Positions 1 through 9,189 of a DNA stretch of 64,000 bases are shown piece after piece. Source of the stretch: Enterococcus timonensis (lineage in GTDB: Bacteria; Bacillota; Bacilli; Lactobacillales; Enterococcaceae); NCBI RefSeq assembly GCF_900104595.1, contig NZ_FNVY01000003.1, forward strand, positions 124,001 through 188,000, in the 5' to 3' direction. The position numbers and the translations under genes were made by a program. The notes beneath the pieces are model-generated. The model was not told where the DNA came from and made no database searches. It worked only from the letters and a program-made list of their open reading frames with translations. The stretch's first letter is position 1. Every line of letters starts with the position of its first letter.

Positions 1-249
1 CACCACAATGATTTGCATTTGTGGATTAGTTTCTAAAAGTTTAGCTACTAGTTCCAATCCATTAATTTCGGGCATATTTATATCAGTGAAAACTAAGGTA
101 TAAGAGTGTTCTTTACATTTTTGTAAGGCTTGTACACTCGAGAAAGAAAAATCAACTTGGTTAATTTCATCTTCGGATAAGGAAGAAATTTTTTTTGCAA
201 TCCCACGAGCAATGATAGGCTCATCATCGATAACTAGAACATCAATCAT
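1..249 (-). CDS. yesN: YesN-type response regulator, N-terminal receiver part (cut by window edge)
   Basis: This is the cytoplasmic partner of the sensor kinase YesM. The 83 codons inside the window read as a CheY-like receiver domain: an acidic pair in VIDDEP near the N-terminus and the phosphoacceptor Asp56 in FTDINMP. The C-terminal part, expected to be an AraC-type DNA-binding domain, lies outside the window. The ATG at 249 overlaps the last 8 bases of yesM, so the two are translationally coupled. By analogy with the B. subtilis yesLMN operon it should control the pectin-oligosaccharide genes that follow on the plus strand. The receiver assignment is certain; the name rests on context. 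Confidence 0.88.
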   Translation of the reverse strand, partial: MIDVLVIDDEPIIARGIAKKISSLSEDEINQVDFSFSSVQALQKCKEHSYTLVFTDINMPEINGLELVAKLLETNPQMQIIVV

Positions 250-2020
250 TAATCTCACCTTTTTCCTTAAATTTAATGGGCATTTTCAGCTGGACTTTCG
301 TCTCAATTTTACTTTCGGATGTGATCGTTAAGGAAGATTCTGGACCATAAAAAATACGGAGTCGTTCTTTGATATTATTTAGACCAATTCCATTTTTTTG
401 AAAATCTAAATATGGAGAAGAAAATCCAGGACCAGTATCAGTTACTGAGATAAAGAGAAATTGATTTTTGACCGAGATATTTAAAGAGATATCTACTTGA
501 TTGTTAGATTTTTCAACAGCATGTTTAAAAGAGTTCTCAATTAGGGGCTGAATAATAAATTTAGGGACTTGAATATCTAAATTGTCCATGCGAATGTTTT
601 TAGTAAAAGTTACTCGGTGTTCAAAACGGATGAGTTGAATTTTAGTATAAGCATCGACCAGCTTTAGCTCATCATCTAGTGTGACTATTGCTGAAGTATT
701 ATCAATTTTTTTTCGAAAAAGTAGGGCAAGAGATTGTGCCATTTCAGCAATTTTACTTTCATTATTCTCTAGTGCTAACCAATAAATTGAATCCAAGGTA
801 TTATATAAAAAATGAGGATCTAACTGAGCCTGTAGTGCTTGAAATTCAATTTCTTGAGAGAGAATTTTGATTTTGTAATTATCGTCAATTAAGTGATCAA
901 TACGTGTGAGCATATTTCTAAAACCATCATATAATTTAGCAACCTCGTCATTACTGTTTTCGCTAATATCCGAAGCATTTTTTAATTGAATAATATCTGT
1001 TTCGTTTTGCAAGTTATTCATATTATTAGCTAGTAAGATAATTGGCTCGGTTATTCGTTTAGAAATACGGTTGATTGCTTGAAGTAACGGAAGAATAAAT
1101 AGAAGGATTAAAAAAGCAAAAATAACCTCAATACGAATGAGACTAGATAGAATTACTTTAACTGGAATTAAGTATGCAAAACTAAAATTTGAATCATTAG
1201 AAACAGTAGAGGAAATGTAATAAGTGCCTTTTTGCGAATCAATTCTTTTCTGGTTGAAATGTAAAAGATTCTTTTGACTAAAGCTGCTTGATATATCTTG
1301 GATTTCTGCATCATTAGAAAAAGTTGTTGGATATAATTGACCATCATAATTCATAAGAAAGATATTATCATCAGTAAAATTCAAGCTATTTTGGAGTTTT
1401 GTTTTAATGAAGGTCGTGTCCAACAAAATAATAATTGTCCCTAAGTAATTTAAAGATAAATCGTGTGTATTGAAAATTTTTTGTGCGAAAACTGCTTGAT
1501 TTATTTCTGTTGAGAAAAACCATTTACCCGGACTTGGCGTGTTCGGAAAATTTTGGAGAATATCATCTAAGGACAAGTTAGGTAAAATCTGATTTGAATT
1601 GGTCAGAACGCTACCTAAGCTTTCATTTTTTTCACTGATCAAATAAACCGAAGCAATGTTCCTCTCGCTCATTGAGGTGTTTCGAACTAGTTCTTTTAGA
1701 TTACGACCGGACATATATTTATCAGTATTGGATAAATTATCTTGGTTACTTGCTACCATTAATTCCTGAAAATAATCATCACCAATTAATTTATAAGCCA
1801 TATTTTTAGGACTTTCCAATGAATTGGAGATTTCAGTAGTTATGTAAAACAACTCACTTTCGCTTTTTTCAAAATCTCGATCAGAAAGTAAGTGCCAAAA
1901 GATGATATTAATTAAAATAGTAATCAGGAATAGGCCCACGGTAACCAAAAACATGAAAAATTTAATTTTCTTGGAATAAGAAAGATGATGCACTTCTTTA
2001 AATAAATTCATTAATTTCAT
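242..2020 (-). CDS. yesM: YesM-type membrane sensor histidine kinase
   Basis: Membrane sensor kinase of the LytS/YesM class (592 aa). Residues about 18-43 form the first membrane helix. An extracellular sensor region of about 240 residues follows, then a second helix near 293-313 and a HAMP-like linker (KRITEPIILLANNM). The phosphorylated His403 sits in DPHFLYN. The N box (NSFKHAVE) and G box (DTGPGF) of the ATPase domain follow. It lies between yesL and yesN, 5 bases after the yesL stop, with a poor ribosome binding site that suggests coupling to yesL. It probably senses an extracellular pectin oligosaccharide or a ligand-loaded binding protein, which is inference from the family and neighbours. 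Confidence 0.92.
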   Translation of the reverse strand: MKLMNLFKEVHHLSYSKKIKFFMFLVTVGLFLITILINIIFWHLLSDRDFEKSESELFYITTEISNSLESPKNMAYKLIGDDYFQELMVASNQDNLSNTDKYMSGRNLKELVRNTSMSERNIASVYLISEKNESLGSVLTNSNQILPNLSLDDILQNFPNTPSPGKWFFSTEINQAVFAQKIFNTHDLSLNYLGTIIILLDTTFIKTKLQNSLNFTDDNIFLMNYDGQLYPTTFSNDAEIQDISSSFSQKNLLHFNQKRIDSQKGTYYISSTVSNDSNFSFAYLIPVKVILSSLIRIEVIFAFLILLFILPLLQAINRISKRITEPIILLANNMNNLQNETDIIQLKNASDISENSNDEVAKLYDGFRNMLTRIDHLIDDNYKIKILSQEIEFQALQAQLDPHFLYNTLDSIYWLALENNESKIAEMAQSLALLFRKKIDNTSAIVTLDDELKLVDAYTKIQLIRFEHRVTFTKNIRMDNLDIQVPKFIIQPLIENSFKHAVEKSNNQVDISLNISVKNQFLFISVTDTGPGFSSPYLDFQKNGIGLNNIKERLRIFYGPESSLTITSESKIETKVQLKMPIKFKEKGEIND

Positions 2021-2025
2021 GGAAA

Positions 2026-2646
2026 TTAGCTCTGAAGTTTATTTTTTAACTTGTCGACTTCATTTAGCATATCGGAGTGGATAAAGTTAACTAAATATAA
2101 GGCCAAAGCAATGCCAAAAGTCAAGAATATAAATAGGTGACTACTTAATATAAGAGTGACCACAAAAATAGTAAAAATAATAGCTAGAACACGCACAGGG
2201 AAACGAAAAATCTCCACCAAAATTAAACGGATATTTTCAATAAAGGTTAAATGTATTTTGGCCTGATTAGCTAAGATAAGAACTTCGGAAACTAAGAAAA
2301 TAAAAACCAATGCTAAATATACACCTTGAAGCCAGACCGCTTGGCTAAAGAAAGTCAATGAGAATTTGAAGTTAAGCAACGAAAGAAGAGTAAAAATTAA
2401 AAATAACACGCCATTCCGATTTGCTGAAAAAAAATTTTTTTTGTATTCAATAAAAAATTCTTTAAAACTAGGGATAGTTTTTTCCAGTCGTAATAGATCA
2501 AGAAAATGAAATAAACAAACAGTAGCGGGAGCTAGGCCAAATAAAACCAGCCCTAGGAATGAAAATAAAATCCAAAGTAAGTTAAGAAAAATTAGATTCA
2601 TCAAAAAAGACATTAATTGCATAAATGAATTTTTTAGGTTAACCAT
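2026..2646 (-). CDS. yesL: DUF624 membrane protein, YesL-like
   Basis: Hydrophobic protein of 206 aa with about five predicted membrane helices. It has the DUF624/YesL pattern near the N-terminus (LLWILFSFLGLVLFGLAPAT, then FHFLDLLR). YesL-family proteins accompany carbohydrate two-component systems and ABC importers, but their molecular role is not established. It is the first gene of the yesL-yesM-yesN operon, with a good GAGGTG site 6 bases before the ATG. A perfect 16-bp palindrome lies just upstream. A second DUF624 protein occurs at 34070. Confidence 0.88.
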   Translation of the reverse strand: MVNLKNSFMQLMSFLMNLIFLNLLWILFSFLGLVLFGLAPATVCLFHFLDLLRLEKTIPSFKEFFIEYKKNFFSANRNGVLFLIFTLLSLLNFKFSLTFFSQAVWLQGVYLALVFIFLVSEVLILANQAKIHLTFIENIRLILVEIFRFPVRVLAIIFTIFVVTLILSSHLFIFLTFGIALALYLVNFIHSDMLNEVDKLKNKLQS

Positions 2647-2660
2647 AAGACACCTCTTTC

Positions 2661-2676
2661 TAGTAAACGTTTACTA
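2661..2676. promoter_or_regulatory. Perfect 16-bp palindromic operator (LacI/CcpA-like) before yesL
   Basis: TAGTAAACGTTTACTA reads identically on both strands. Its core GTAAACGTTTAC matches the centre of LacI-family and catabolite (cre) operators; the outer bases differ from the cre consensus at one position per side. It lies between a -10-like TATGAT on the minus strand (2689-2684) and the yesL ribosome binding site, where a bound repressor would block early transcription. The palindrome is seen directly. The regulator (CcpA or a LacI-type protein) is inferred. Confidence 0.7.
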
Positions 2677-2831
2677 TAAGCATATCATAGCATAAAACTA
2701 AAAAAAACGAACATTTTTTTTGAGGAAAATGAACAAGTAGAATTTTCGTAACTTTTAGTCGAATTTTTAACTGTTTTTATGAATCGTTTTCTTTTAGAAT
2801 GAAAGTGCATTCAAAAAGAGGAGGAATAAAA

Positions 2832-4148
2832 ATGAAGAACAAAAAATTACTGGTTGGAACGTTAGCGGTCGCTACTTTATTAATGGCGGCTTGTGGATCA
2901 AGCAAACAAGAAGATGAAGGATCTAAGGCAGAAGACGGTCAAACAAAAGTTTCTTTTGCTTGGTGGGGAAGCGAAACAAGACATAAAACGTATATTGAAG
3001 CCATTGAAGCATTCGAAAAAGCCAATCCTGATATTGATATTGAATATGAATATTCAGCTTGGGATGACTATTGGAAAAAATTAGCAACAAAAGCAGCGGC
3101 AGGCGAACTACCAGATGTACTGCAGATGGATTTAACTTATGTGGCGCAATATGGCGGTAAAAATCAATTGGCCGACATGTCAGAATTTTTGAAAGACGGT
3201 GGCACCATTGATACAACCAATATTGATAAATCTTTAATTGAAACTGGAAAATTAGATGACAAACTTTATGGAGCAGCTCCAGCAATGAACTCTATGGGTA
3301 TGTTAGTGAATAAAGATTTCTTAGCTAAAGATTCGGTAGAATTAGATTTTTCTTCCTACACATACCAAGATTTTGAAAAAGCTGCTCTAGATTTAAAGAA
3401 AGATAGTGATGAATATGGGTTTGTTGATAACTCAGATAATTCCGTTCTTTTGCAATATTATTTACGTTCAAAAGGTGAAGATCTTTATAAATATAATGAA
3501 GACGGGAAACCTGAAGTTGGATTTTCAGAGGAAAATTTTGTAAGTTTCATGCAAAGTATTCAAGATATGGTAAAAGCTAAAGCAATGCCAACTGCAGAAG
3601 TAGTTACAAATATTAAAAGTTTTGATGAATATCCTCTTTCCTTGGGGAAGGCTGGGTTGTATCAAACTTGGACTAACCAATTTGTGACCTTTACTGATTC
3701 TGCGGCAGAAGGTGTAAATTTAAGCCTTGAATTACCTTACGACTCAGGAACAGGAGCGTTATCTTACCGACCAACCTTCTTTTACTCCATTGCTGAAACA
3801 TCTAAAGTGAAAGATGCTGCTGCTAAGTTTGTTAATTACATGATTAATGATGAAGAAGGAGCCAAAATTTTAGGTACTGAACGAGGTATTCCATCTAATA
3901 GTGAAATCAAAGCAGCTTTGTATCCTGATATGACTGATATTGAAAAAGCAACAGCTGACTACTTAGAAAATATTGCTGATGTTGTTGGTGACCCTTCACC
4001 AATTCCACCAATGGGTTATTCTGAATTAAATAGTCACTTTAAAGATGTTTATGCTGAAATTACTTACGAAACAATGACTCCAAAAGAAGCTTATGATAGT
4101 TATGTTGCTAAAGCAAAAGAAATTTTTGAGGAAAATTATGCAGAGTAA
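2832..4148 (+). CDS. yesO: Sugar ABC transporter substrate-binding lipoprotein, YesO-like
   Basis: Extracellular solute-binding protein (438 aa) that would deliver pectin-derived oligosaccharides to the two permeases encoded next. The start at 2832 is chosen because GAGGAGG lies 6-7 bases upstream; the longer reading frame from 2799 would put extra residues before the signal peptide. The lipoprotein signal ends in LMAAC with lipidated Cys21, followed by a Ser/Glu-rich linker and a typical family-1 binding-protein fold. It is the first gene of the yesOPQ-like operon. The stop overlaps the start of the first permease. Binding specificity is inferred from the locus. Confidence 0.9.
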   Translation: MKNKKLLVGTLAVATLLMAACGSSKQEDEGSKAEDGQTKVSFAWWGSETRHKTYIEAIEAFEKANPDIDIEYEYSAWDDYWKKLATKAAAGELPDVLQMDLTYVAQYGGKNQLADMSEFLKDGGTIDTTNIDKSLIETGKLDDKLYGAAPAMNSMGMLVNKDFLAKDSVELDFSSYTYQDFEKAALDLKKDSDEYGFVDNSDNSVLLQYYLRSKGEDLYKYNEDGKPEVGFSEENFVSFMQSIQDMVKAKAMPTAEVVTNIKSFDEYPLSLGKAGLYQTWTNQFVTFTDSAAEGVNLSLELPYDSGTGALSYRPTFFYSIAETSKVKDAAAKFVNYMINDEEGAKILGTERGIPSNSEIKAALYPDMTDIEKATADYLENIADVVGDPSPIPPMGYSELNSHFKDVYAEITYETMTPKEAYDSYVAKAKEIFEENYAE

Positions 4149-5079
4149 AGGGAAACAAAAAGGGATGAAAGGAAAGTTTAGATCATTATCAACTTCTAGA
4201 CAGGATAATTTGTCAGGCTACCTTTTTGTATCACCTTTTATTATCGGATTCGCGCTTTTTATTGTCGTACCTATGGGAATTTCGCTTTTCATGGCATTTC
4301 ATAATTATGATATGCTCTCTCCTGCTAAATTTACTGGGTTACAAAACTTCACTAAAATTTTAACTGATGATCCTAAATTCAGAGAATCATTACTTGTAAC
4401 TTTGAGATACGTTGTCTTCGCTGTTCCGCTGAGGTTGATTATCGCCTTAGCGGTGGCGATGCTCATCAATCGTCCCTCAAAAATGTCTGGAGCATATCGT
4501 GTTTTATTTTATATTCCTTCAATTGTCGGAGGAAGTGTAGCTGTTTCTATTATGTGGCGGAATATTTTTGGTGATTCCGGTTTGATTAATGGAATTTTGA
4601 ATTCATTAGGAATGGATCCGATTTACTTCTTTAAAAATCCGGGAACAGCATTATTTACATTAATTCTGTTAGCAGGTTGGCAATTTGGTTCGTCAATGCT
4701 GGTGTTTCTTTCAGGTTTAAAAAATATTCCAAATGAGTTATATGAAGCTGCTCAAATTGATGGCGCTGGTAAAATCAAACAATTTTTTAGTATTACTCTA
4801 CCGACTTTAACGCCAATTATTTTCTTCAATTTAGTTATGCAAACTATTCAGTCTTTCTTGACCTTCACACCAGCGTATATTATTTCTAATGGGACCGGAT
4901 CGCCAAGAAATGGTACACTAGTATATTCTTTATATGTTTATCAAAAAGCTTTCACAGATTTTAAAATGGGTTATGCATCAGCACTAGCTTGGATTTTATT
5001 ATTGATAGTCGGCGGTATTACTTTGATTTTATTTGCGACTTCGAAATTCTGGGTATTTTCTGAAAACGAGGAGGTTTAG
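4138..5079 (+). CDS. yesP: Sugar ABC transporter permease, MalF/UgpA type (YesP-like)
   Basis: Inner-membrane permease of 313 aa for a family-1 carbohydrate ABC importer. It has six predicted helices and the cytoplasmic EAA loop [20 protein letters not shown] that docks the ATPase. The ATG at 4138 lies inside the last codons of the binding-protein gene and has GAGG about 6 bases upstream. A second ATG at 4165, preceded by AAAGGG, is possible. The second permease follows after 2 bases. No ATPase gene accompanies the pair, so a shared MsmK/MsmX-type ATPase encoded elsewhere is expected. Confidence 0.9.
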   Translation: MQSKGKQKGMKGKFRSLSTSRQDNLSGYLFVSPFIIGFALFIVVPMGISLFMAFHNYDMLSPAKFTGLQNFTKILTDDPKFRESLLVTLRYVVFAVPLRLIIALAVAMLINRPSKMSGAYRVLFYIPSIVGGSVAVSIMWRNIFGDSGLINGILNSLGMDPIYFFKNPGTALFTLILLAGWQFGSSMLVFLSGLKNIPNELYEAAQIDGAGKIKQFFSITLPTLTPIIFFNLVMQTIQSFLTFTPAYIISNGTGSPRNGTLVYSLYVYQKAFTDFKMGYASALAWILLLIVGGITLILFATSKFWVFSENEEV

Positions 5080-5081
5080 GG

Positions 5082-5921
5082 ATGAAAGTAAAAATTAAAA
5101 AAAGAAACCTCGTTGTTGATGTCTTAATTTTAATTATTGCTATTTTAATGCTTTATCCCATGTTCTGGTTAATTTTTAGTTCCTTTAAACCAAATAGCGA
5201 TATTTTTAGCACTGCAACTCAACTATTTCCGAAAAACTGGACGATTGAAAATTATTTTAAAGGATTCGAAGGAATCGCTGATATTCCATTTGTCACTTAT
5301 ATTTTTAATTCGCTAAGAATTGCTGTAATCGCTACAGTTGGTGCGGTCATTTCATCAGCGGTCATTTCATACGGTTTTGCACGAATCCCCTTTAAAGGTA
5401 AAGGTTTTTGGTTTGCCTGTGTATTGGTGACGATGATGTTACCAGCGGAAATTATCATGGTTCCTCAATATCTTTGGTTCAATCAATTAAATTGGGTGAA
5501 CACATTATTCCCAGTGACAGTACCTTCATACTTTGGGCAAGCGTTCTTTATTTTCTTAATGGTCCAATTCATTAAAGGTATTCCCACCGATTTAGATGAA
5601 GCAGCGAAAATGGATGGATGTGGACGAGTAGGTATTTTTTTCAGAGTTATCCTACCACTAATCAAGCCTGCTTTAGCAACGTCAGCAATTTTTAGTTTTT
5701 ATTGGAAATGGGACGAGTTGATCGGTCCAATGCTTTATTTAACTAAACCGGAAAAATATACAGTTTCTATTGCTTTAAAACAATTCTTAGATTCATCTAG
5801 TAGCTCGAACTGGGGAGCGATGTTCGCAATGTCGGTTGTTTCCTTAATTCCGGTACTTACTATCTTTTTCCTATTCCAAAAATACATCGTGGAAGGAATA
5901 AGCACAACTGGATTAAAATAG
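5082..5921 (+). CDS. yesQ: Sugar ABC transporter permease, MalG/UgpE type (YesQ-like)
   Basis: Second membrane subunit (279 aa) of the importer. It has six predicted helices, a conserved N-terminal stretch ([14 protein letters not shown]) and the EAA loop [24 protein letters not shown] in the end of the preceding gene serves as ribosome binding site. It is the last gene of the operon and is followed by a strong hairpin terminator at 5997-6059. In B. subtilis YesOPQ imports rhamnogalacturonan oligosaccharides; the same role here is inferred from synteny. Confidence 0.9.
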   Translation: MKVKIKKRNLVVDVLILIIAILMLYPMFWLIFSSFKPNSDIFSTATQLFPKNWTIENYFKGFEGIADIPFVTYIFNSLRIAVIATVGAVISSAVISYGFARIPFKGKGFWFACVLVTMMLPAEIIMVPQYLWFNQLNWVNTLFPVTVPSYFGQAFFIFLMVQFIKGIPTDLDEAAKMDGCGRVGIFFRVILPLIKPALATSAIFSFYWKWDELIGPMLYLTKPEKYTVSIALKQFLDSSSSSNWGAMFAMSVVSLIPVLTIFFLFQKYIVEGISTTGLK

Positions 5922-5996
5922 TTTTTGGATGAAAAGAAAGTTTCTCAACTGTTTAAAAAGTTCAAAAAGAACAACTTAATTAAATTATTAAAAAGA

Positions 5997-6059
5997 AGCA
6001 TTTGATTTTCTCAAGTAGATTGTACTTTTACAATTGAAAAAGAAAATCAAATGCTTTTT
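5997..6059 (+). terminator. Rho-independent terminator after yesQ
   Basis: A perfect 15-bp stem (5997-6011 with 6041-6055) is followed by TTTTTG. The 29-base loop contains a second small hairpin (ATTGTA/TACAAT). It separates the importer operon from the enzyme genes. Confidence 0.85.
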
Positions 6060-6110
6060 GTATTAACGTTTTAGGATGCCACAGAGAACAACTTGGACAA
6101 ATTTTTCCTA

Positions 6111-6138
6111 TTGCGGAAATTTCATTTCTCCGTATAGT
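6111..6138 (+). promoter_or_regulatory. Candidate promoter for the GH43-GH28 genes
   Basis: TTGCGG (6111-6116) and TATAGT (6133-6138) are 16 bases apart, about 80 bases upstream of the first enzyme gene. Both hexamers are imperfect, so an activator may be needed. The rest of the 5922-6216 interval shows only the terminator. Confidence 0.45.
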
Positions 6139-6216
6139 TAAAAATGAGGAGTGGTAAATAGACGTGGTTACACAAAAATAGGGCGGTGTAAAACCGCAAG
6201 AATAAAAGGAGAAAAA

Positions 6217-7476
6217 ATGACAGCAATCATTGCCAACGGGATTCCTTGGTTTGACCAAACAGGTAATACCGTAAATGCTCATGGAGGGAGTTTATTGAAA
6301 CAAGGAGACCATTATTATTTTTTTGGCGAATATAAAACAAATCAAAAAAATCATTTCACGGGTTTTTCTTGTTACTCTTCTGTAGACCTAGTTAATTGGA
6401 ATTTTGAAGAAATGTCGCTCGTTCCCCAGAGTTCAGGTTACTTAGGCCCCAATCGAATTGGGGAGCGAGTAAAAGTTATCCAATGTCCGGAAACAAATCA
6501 ATTTATCATGCTTATGCATACGGACTCTCTTTTGTACGATGATCCAGTCATTGGACTAGCAATTAGCGATGAAATTAGTGGGCCATATAACTTTTTAGGG
6601 GCATTGAAATTTCAGAATCAAGAGGTTCGTGCTTGGGATATGGGCGTTTTCGTGGATGACGATGGAGTGGGCTATCTTGTGTTGCATGAAGGAACAATTT
6701 ATCAGCTAAGCAAAGATTTTAAATCAGGCGAGAAGAAAGTTTTGGAAAATTTAGCTCCTGGTGGGGAGTCGCCAGTATTATTTAAGCAGAATGAAGAATA
6801 CTTCTTTATTTTTTCTCATAAGACGAGTTGGGAACGGAATGATAATTATTATTTCTATGCTGACAAATTAAGCGGTCCTTGGCATGAAGGTGGTCTATTT
6901 TGTCCGCCAAATACGTTAACGCATAATTCGCAGAGTACTTTTGTATTTAAGGAAAAAAGAAATGGGCAAGATTGTTTAATGTTTATGGGTGATCGGTGGT
7001 CATTTCCTAAACAAAAAGATGGCGCAACATACGTTTGGCTGCCATTAATTTGTGAAAAGCATTTTTTATCCATCCCACAGTTTTTTTCAGCGTGGGATTA
7101 CCAAACAGGAAAAGAAGTTTCTATTGTCCCTCAGGAGAAAATTATTTTTCGAGAAAGTCAAAAAGGAAAACAATTCCAATTTCATTTTACTGGAAAATCG
7201 GTTGCCTTATTCGGTGAAACTAATCAGCACAGCGGGTATGCTGAAGTTTTAATTTTCAACGACGAAGAAAAGGTAGTCCATCAACAAATCATTGATTTTT
7301 ATAGCTATTATCTACAAGATGGTCTCAGATATATTTCGCCAACACTATCAGAAGGAACCTATCAAGTGAAAATTATGGTGACGGGTGAATTTGGACAGTG
7401 GACAAATAAAGCAAAAAAAATTTTCGGTAGTTCAAACAGCGAAATCTGTTTGAACGGCTATACCGTATACAACTAG
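6217..7476 (+). CDS. GH43-like glycoside hydrolase (galactan or arabinan side chains)
   Basis: Intracellular enzyme of 419 aa; the start at 6217 is preceded by AAAGGAG, while the longer frame from 6151 lacks one. Residues 1-300 look like a five-bladed propeller of the GH43 kind: the N-terminal NAHGGSLL and YYFFGEYK resemble exo-beta-1,3-galactanase-type members, and GGESPVLFKQ may carry the general acid. Residues about 305-419 form a separate beta-sandwich-like tail. No signal peptide is present. It overlaps the ribosome binding site of the GH28 gene. It probably trims galactose or arabinose from side chains; I cannot fix the subfamily or bond. Confidence 0.7.
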   Translation: MTAIIANGIPWFDQTGNTVNAHGGSLLKQGDHYYFFGEYKTNQKNHFTGFSCYSSVDLVNWNFEEMSLVPQSSGYLGPNRIGERVKVIQCPETNQFIMLMHTDSLLYDDPVIGLAISDEISGPYNFLGALKFQNQEVRAWDMGVFVDDDGVGYLVLHEGTIYQLSKDFKSGEKKVLENLAPGGESPVLFKQNEEYFFIFSHKTSWERNDNYYFYADKLSGPWHEGGLFCPPNTLTHNSQSTFVFKEKRNGQDCLMFMGDRWSFPKQKDGATYVWLPLICEKHFLSIPQFFSAWDYQTGKEVSIVPQEKIIFRESQKGKQFQFHFTGKSVALFGETNQHSGYAEVLIFNDEEKVVHQQIIDFYSYYLQDGLRYISPTLSEGTYQVKIMVTGEFGQWTNKAKKIFGSSNSEICLNGYTVYN

Positions 7477-7485
7477 GAGTACTAA

Positions 7486-9060
7486 ATGTTTCCCAATTAT
7501 TTTAAGCTTAGCGTAGCCCCAGGGACTTTGGCCCATGATAGTGTGACTTTGATTTGGGATAAACCAACAGAGTATCATCAAGTTTTAGGTTATCAACTTT
7601 TTCAAAATGGTCAACCAATTATTTTTCGTCCCACAAATAAGACTCATTTCACAGTTAGAAATTTGCAACCAAAGACGCGCTACCAATTCACCCTCCAAAT
7701 GCAAGGTGTCTCTCAAGAAAAACCAATGACACTCACAATTATCACAAAAGAGACACCCGTCGTTATTGATGTTACAAAGGACCCTTATGAAGTGGATTGT
7801 ACGGGGAAAAAGTTAGCGACTAATTATTTGCAACAAGCAATTGATGATTGTCCTAAAGATGGTATCGTCTGGATTCCTTCTAAAACTAACGTGTTAAGTG
7901 GGGCATTACAACTGAAAAGTAATATGACGCTACAAGTGGACGGCGTATTACAAGGAAGTCTAAATCCAGCTGACTATATATCGACAAATTCAAATCAAGG
8001 CATGAAAAATGAAGACCAGTTAATTTTAAGCCGCTATGAAGGTTGGGAATTGTTTTGTTATCGAAGCTTACTAAACGCGGGCTTCATTATGCCAGAGAAT
8101 CGTCAGCAAATAACTTGTGAAAATATCCGTATCTGCGGGCAAGGAAAAATTATTGGCGGCGGTAATGAATTAGCTACCGAAATGAAGAAAATTTACCAAG
8201 ATAAAAAACTTTATCCTAAATACGTTTCCGATGGTCTAGGCGGGCGGCGAGTTCGTGGCAGGTTAATTTGTTTTAGCCAATGTAAAAATGTCCATCTTAC
8301 TCAAGTTACTTTAGAAAAGCCATCGGGATGGACGGTACATTTGATATATTGTGATACGGTCACCACGCATGGCCTTGCTATCCATTCAAAAGGTATTGAC
8401 AATGGTGACGGTTGGGATCCAGATTCCTCGAAAAATTGTTTGATTTTTGATACTACCTTTGATACTGGTGATGATTGTATTGCAATCAAATCCGGTAAAA
8501 ATCCAGAAGGCAATCAAATTAATATTCCGGCTGAAAATATTCGTATTTTTGATTTACAAATGCAAGGTGGCAATGGAATGGCTATTGGAAGTGAGGAATC
8601 AGGCGGGATAAAAAACATTTATATTCGAGATTGTCATATTGAAAATACTCGCTACGGTCTGGAAGTGAAAGCACATTGTGATCGAGGGGGATATTTAGAT
8701 AATTTACTTGTTCTTGATTGTCGGCTCGATCATTTTTTAGTTCATAGCGTAAAATACAATTCTGATGGTTTCCCAGCTGAAAATCTTCCTATTTTTAAAA
8801 ACATCACCCTCAAAAATTCAGAAATTATCTCTCCACAAAAGGCAGTTGAACTGACAGGATTTTATAAAAATACTGAACAAAAAAGTTATTTAAAAAATAT
8901 TGTGCTAGAAAATATTATTTTGCAGCAAAATAATAATCAATTACCTGAAGTTGCGGTTAATTTGTGCCAAGATGTTTATTTTAAAAATATAAAAACTATT
9001 CAAGGGACTAAGCTGCTATTAAATTTAGGTGAGGACAACAGGAATTTAGTCTTTAACTAG
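7486..9060 (+). CDS. GH28 polygalacturonase/rhamnogalacturonase family protein with N-terminal Fn3-like domain
   Basis: Cytoplasmic enzyme (524 aa, no signal peptide). Residues 1-90 resemble a fibronectin type III module (VTLIWDKP, NLQPKTRYQFTL). The rest is a GH28 right-handed beta-helix. Catalytic Asp candidates are D311/D313 in GDGWDPDSS and D329-D330 in GDDC. The basic motif appears as LEVKAH. The usual GHG motif of polygalacturonases reads G362-N363-G364, so the conserved histidine is absent. That favours a specialised substrate such as rhamnogalacturonan or exo-cleavage. It shares an operon with the GH43-like gene; AGGAG sits 6 bases before the ATG. Confidence 0.88.
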   Translation: MFPNYFKLSVAPGTLAHDSVTLIWDKPTEYHQVLGYQLFQNGQPIIFRPTNKTHFTVRNLQPKTRYQFTLQMQGVSQEKPMTLTIITKETPVVIDVTKDPYEVDCTGKKLATNYLQQAIDDCPKDGIVWIPSKTNVLSGALQLKSNMTLQVDGVLQGSLNPADYISTNSNQGMKNEDQLILSRYEGWELFCYRSLLNAGFIMPENRQQITCENIRICGQGKIIGGGNELATEMKKIYQDKKLYPKYVSDGLGGRRVRGRLICFSQCKNVHLTQVTLEKPSGWTVHLIYCDTVTTHGLAIHSKGIDNGDGWDPDSSKNCLIFDTTFDTGDDCIAIKSGKNPEGNQINIPAENIRIFDLQMQGGNGMAIGSEESGGIKNIYIRDCHIENTRYGLEVKAHCDRGGYLDNLLVLDCRLDHFLVHSVKYNSDGFPAENLPIFKNITLKNSEIISPQKAVELTGFYKNTEQKSYLKNIVLENIILQQNNNQLPEVAVNLCQDVYFKNIKTIQGTKLLLNLGEDNRNLVFN

Positions 9061-9094
9061 TAAATTCTTTGCTCTACCAAGAATGTGCTAAGAT

Positions 9095-9112
9095 TCAACA
9101 AAATTGTTGACA
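9095..9112 (+). promoter_or_regulatory. -35 TTGACA overlapped by an inverted repeat, before GH105
   Basis: TCAACAA-AA-TTGTTGA (9095-9110) is a 7-bp inverted repeat whose right arm runs into the consensus TTGACA (9107-9112). No good -10 box occurs at 17 bases; the nearest is TAAGAT (9134-9139) at 21. The overlap suggests an operator. The same AAAATTGTTGAC string occurs in the rha promoter near 45957. Confidence 0.5.
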
Positions 9113-9189
9113 TATTTTAAGGTAATTCATCGGTAAGATAAGAACTGATAGCGTGTACACAAAATATTTGCAATTATCGGAGGAAAATC

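Noticed and set aside
2923-3285. 120-codon reading frame on the minus strand inside the yesO-like gene
   Set aside because: It lies wholly within a well-supported gene, has no ribosome binding site and no recognisable protein features; it is a shadow frame.
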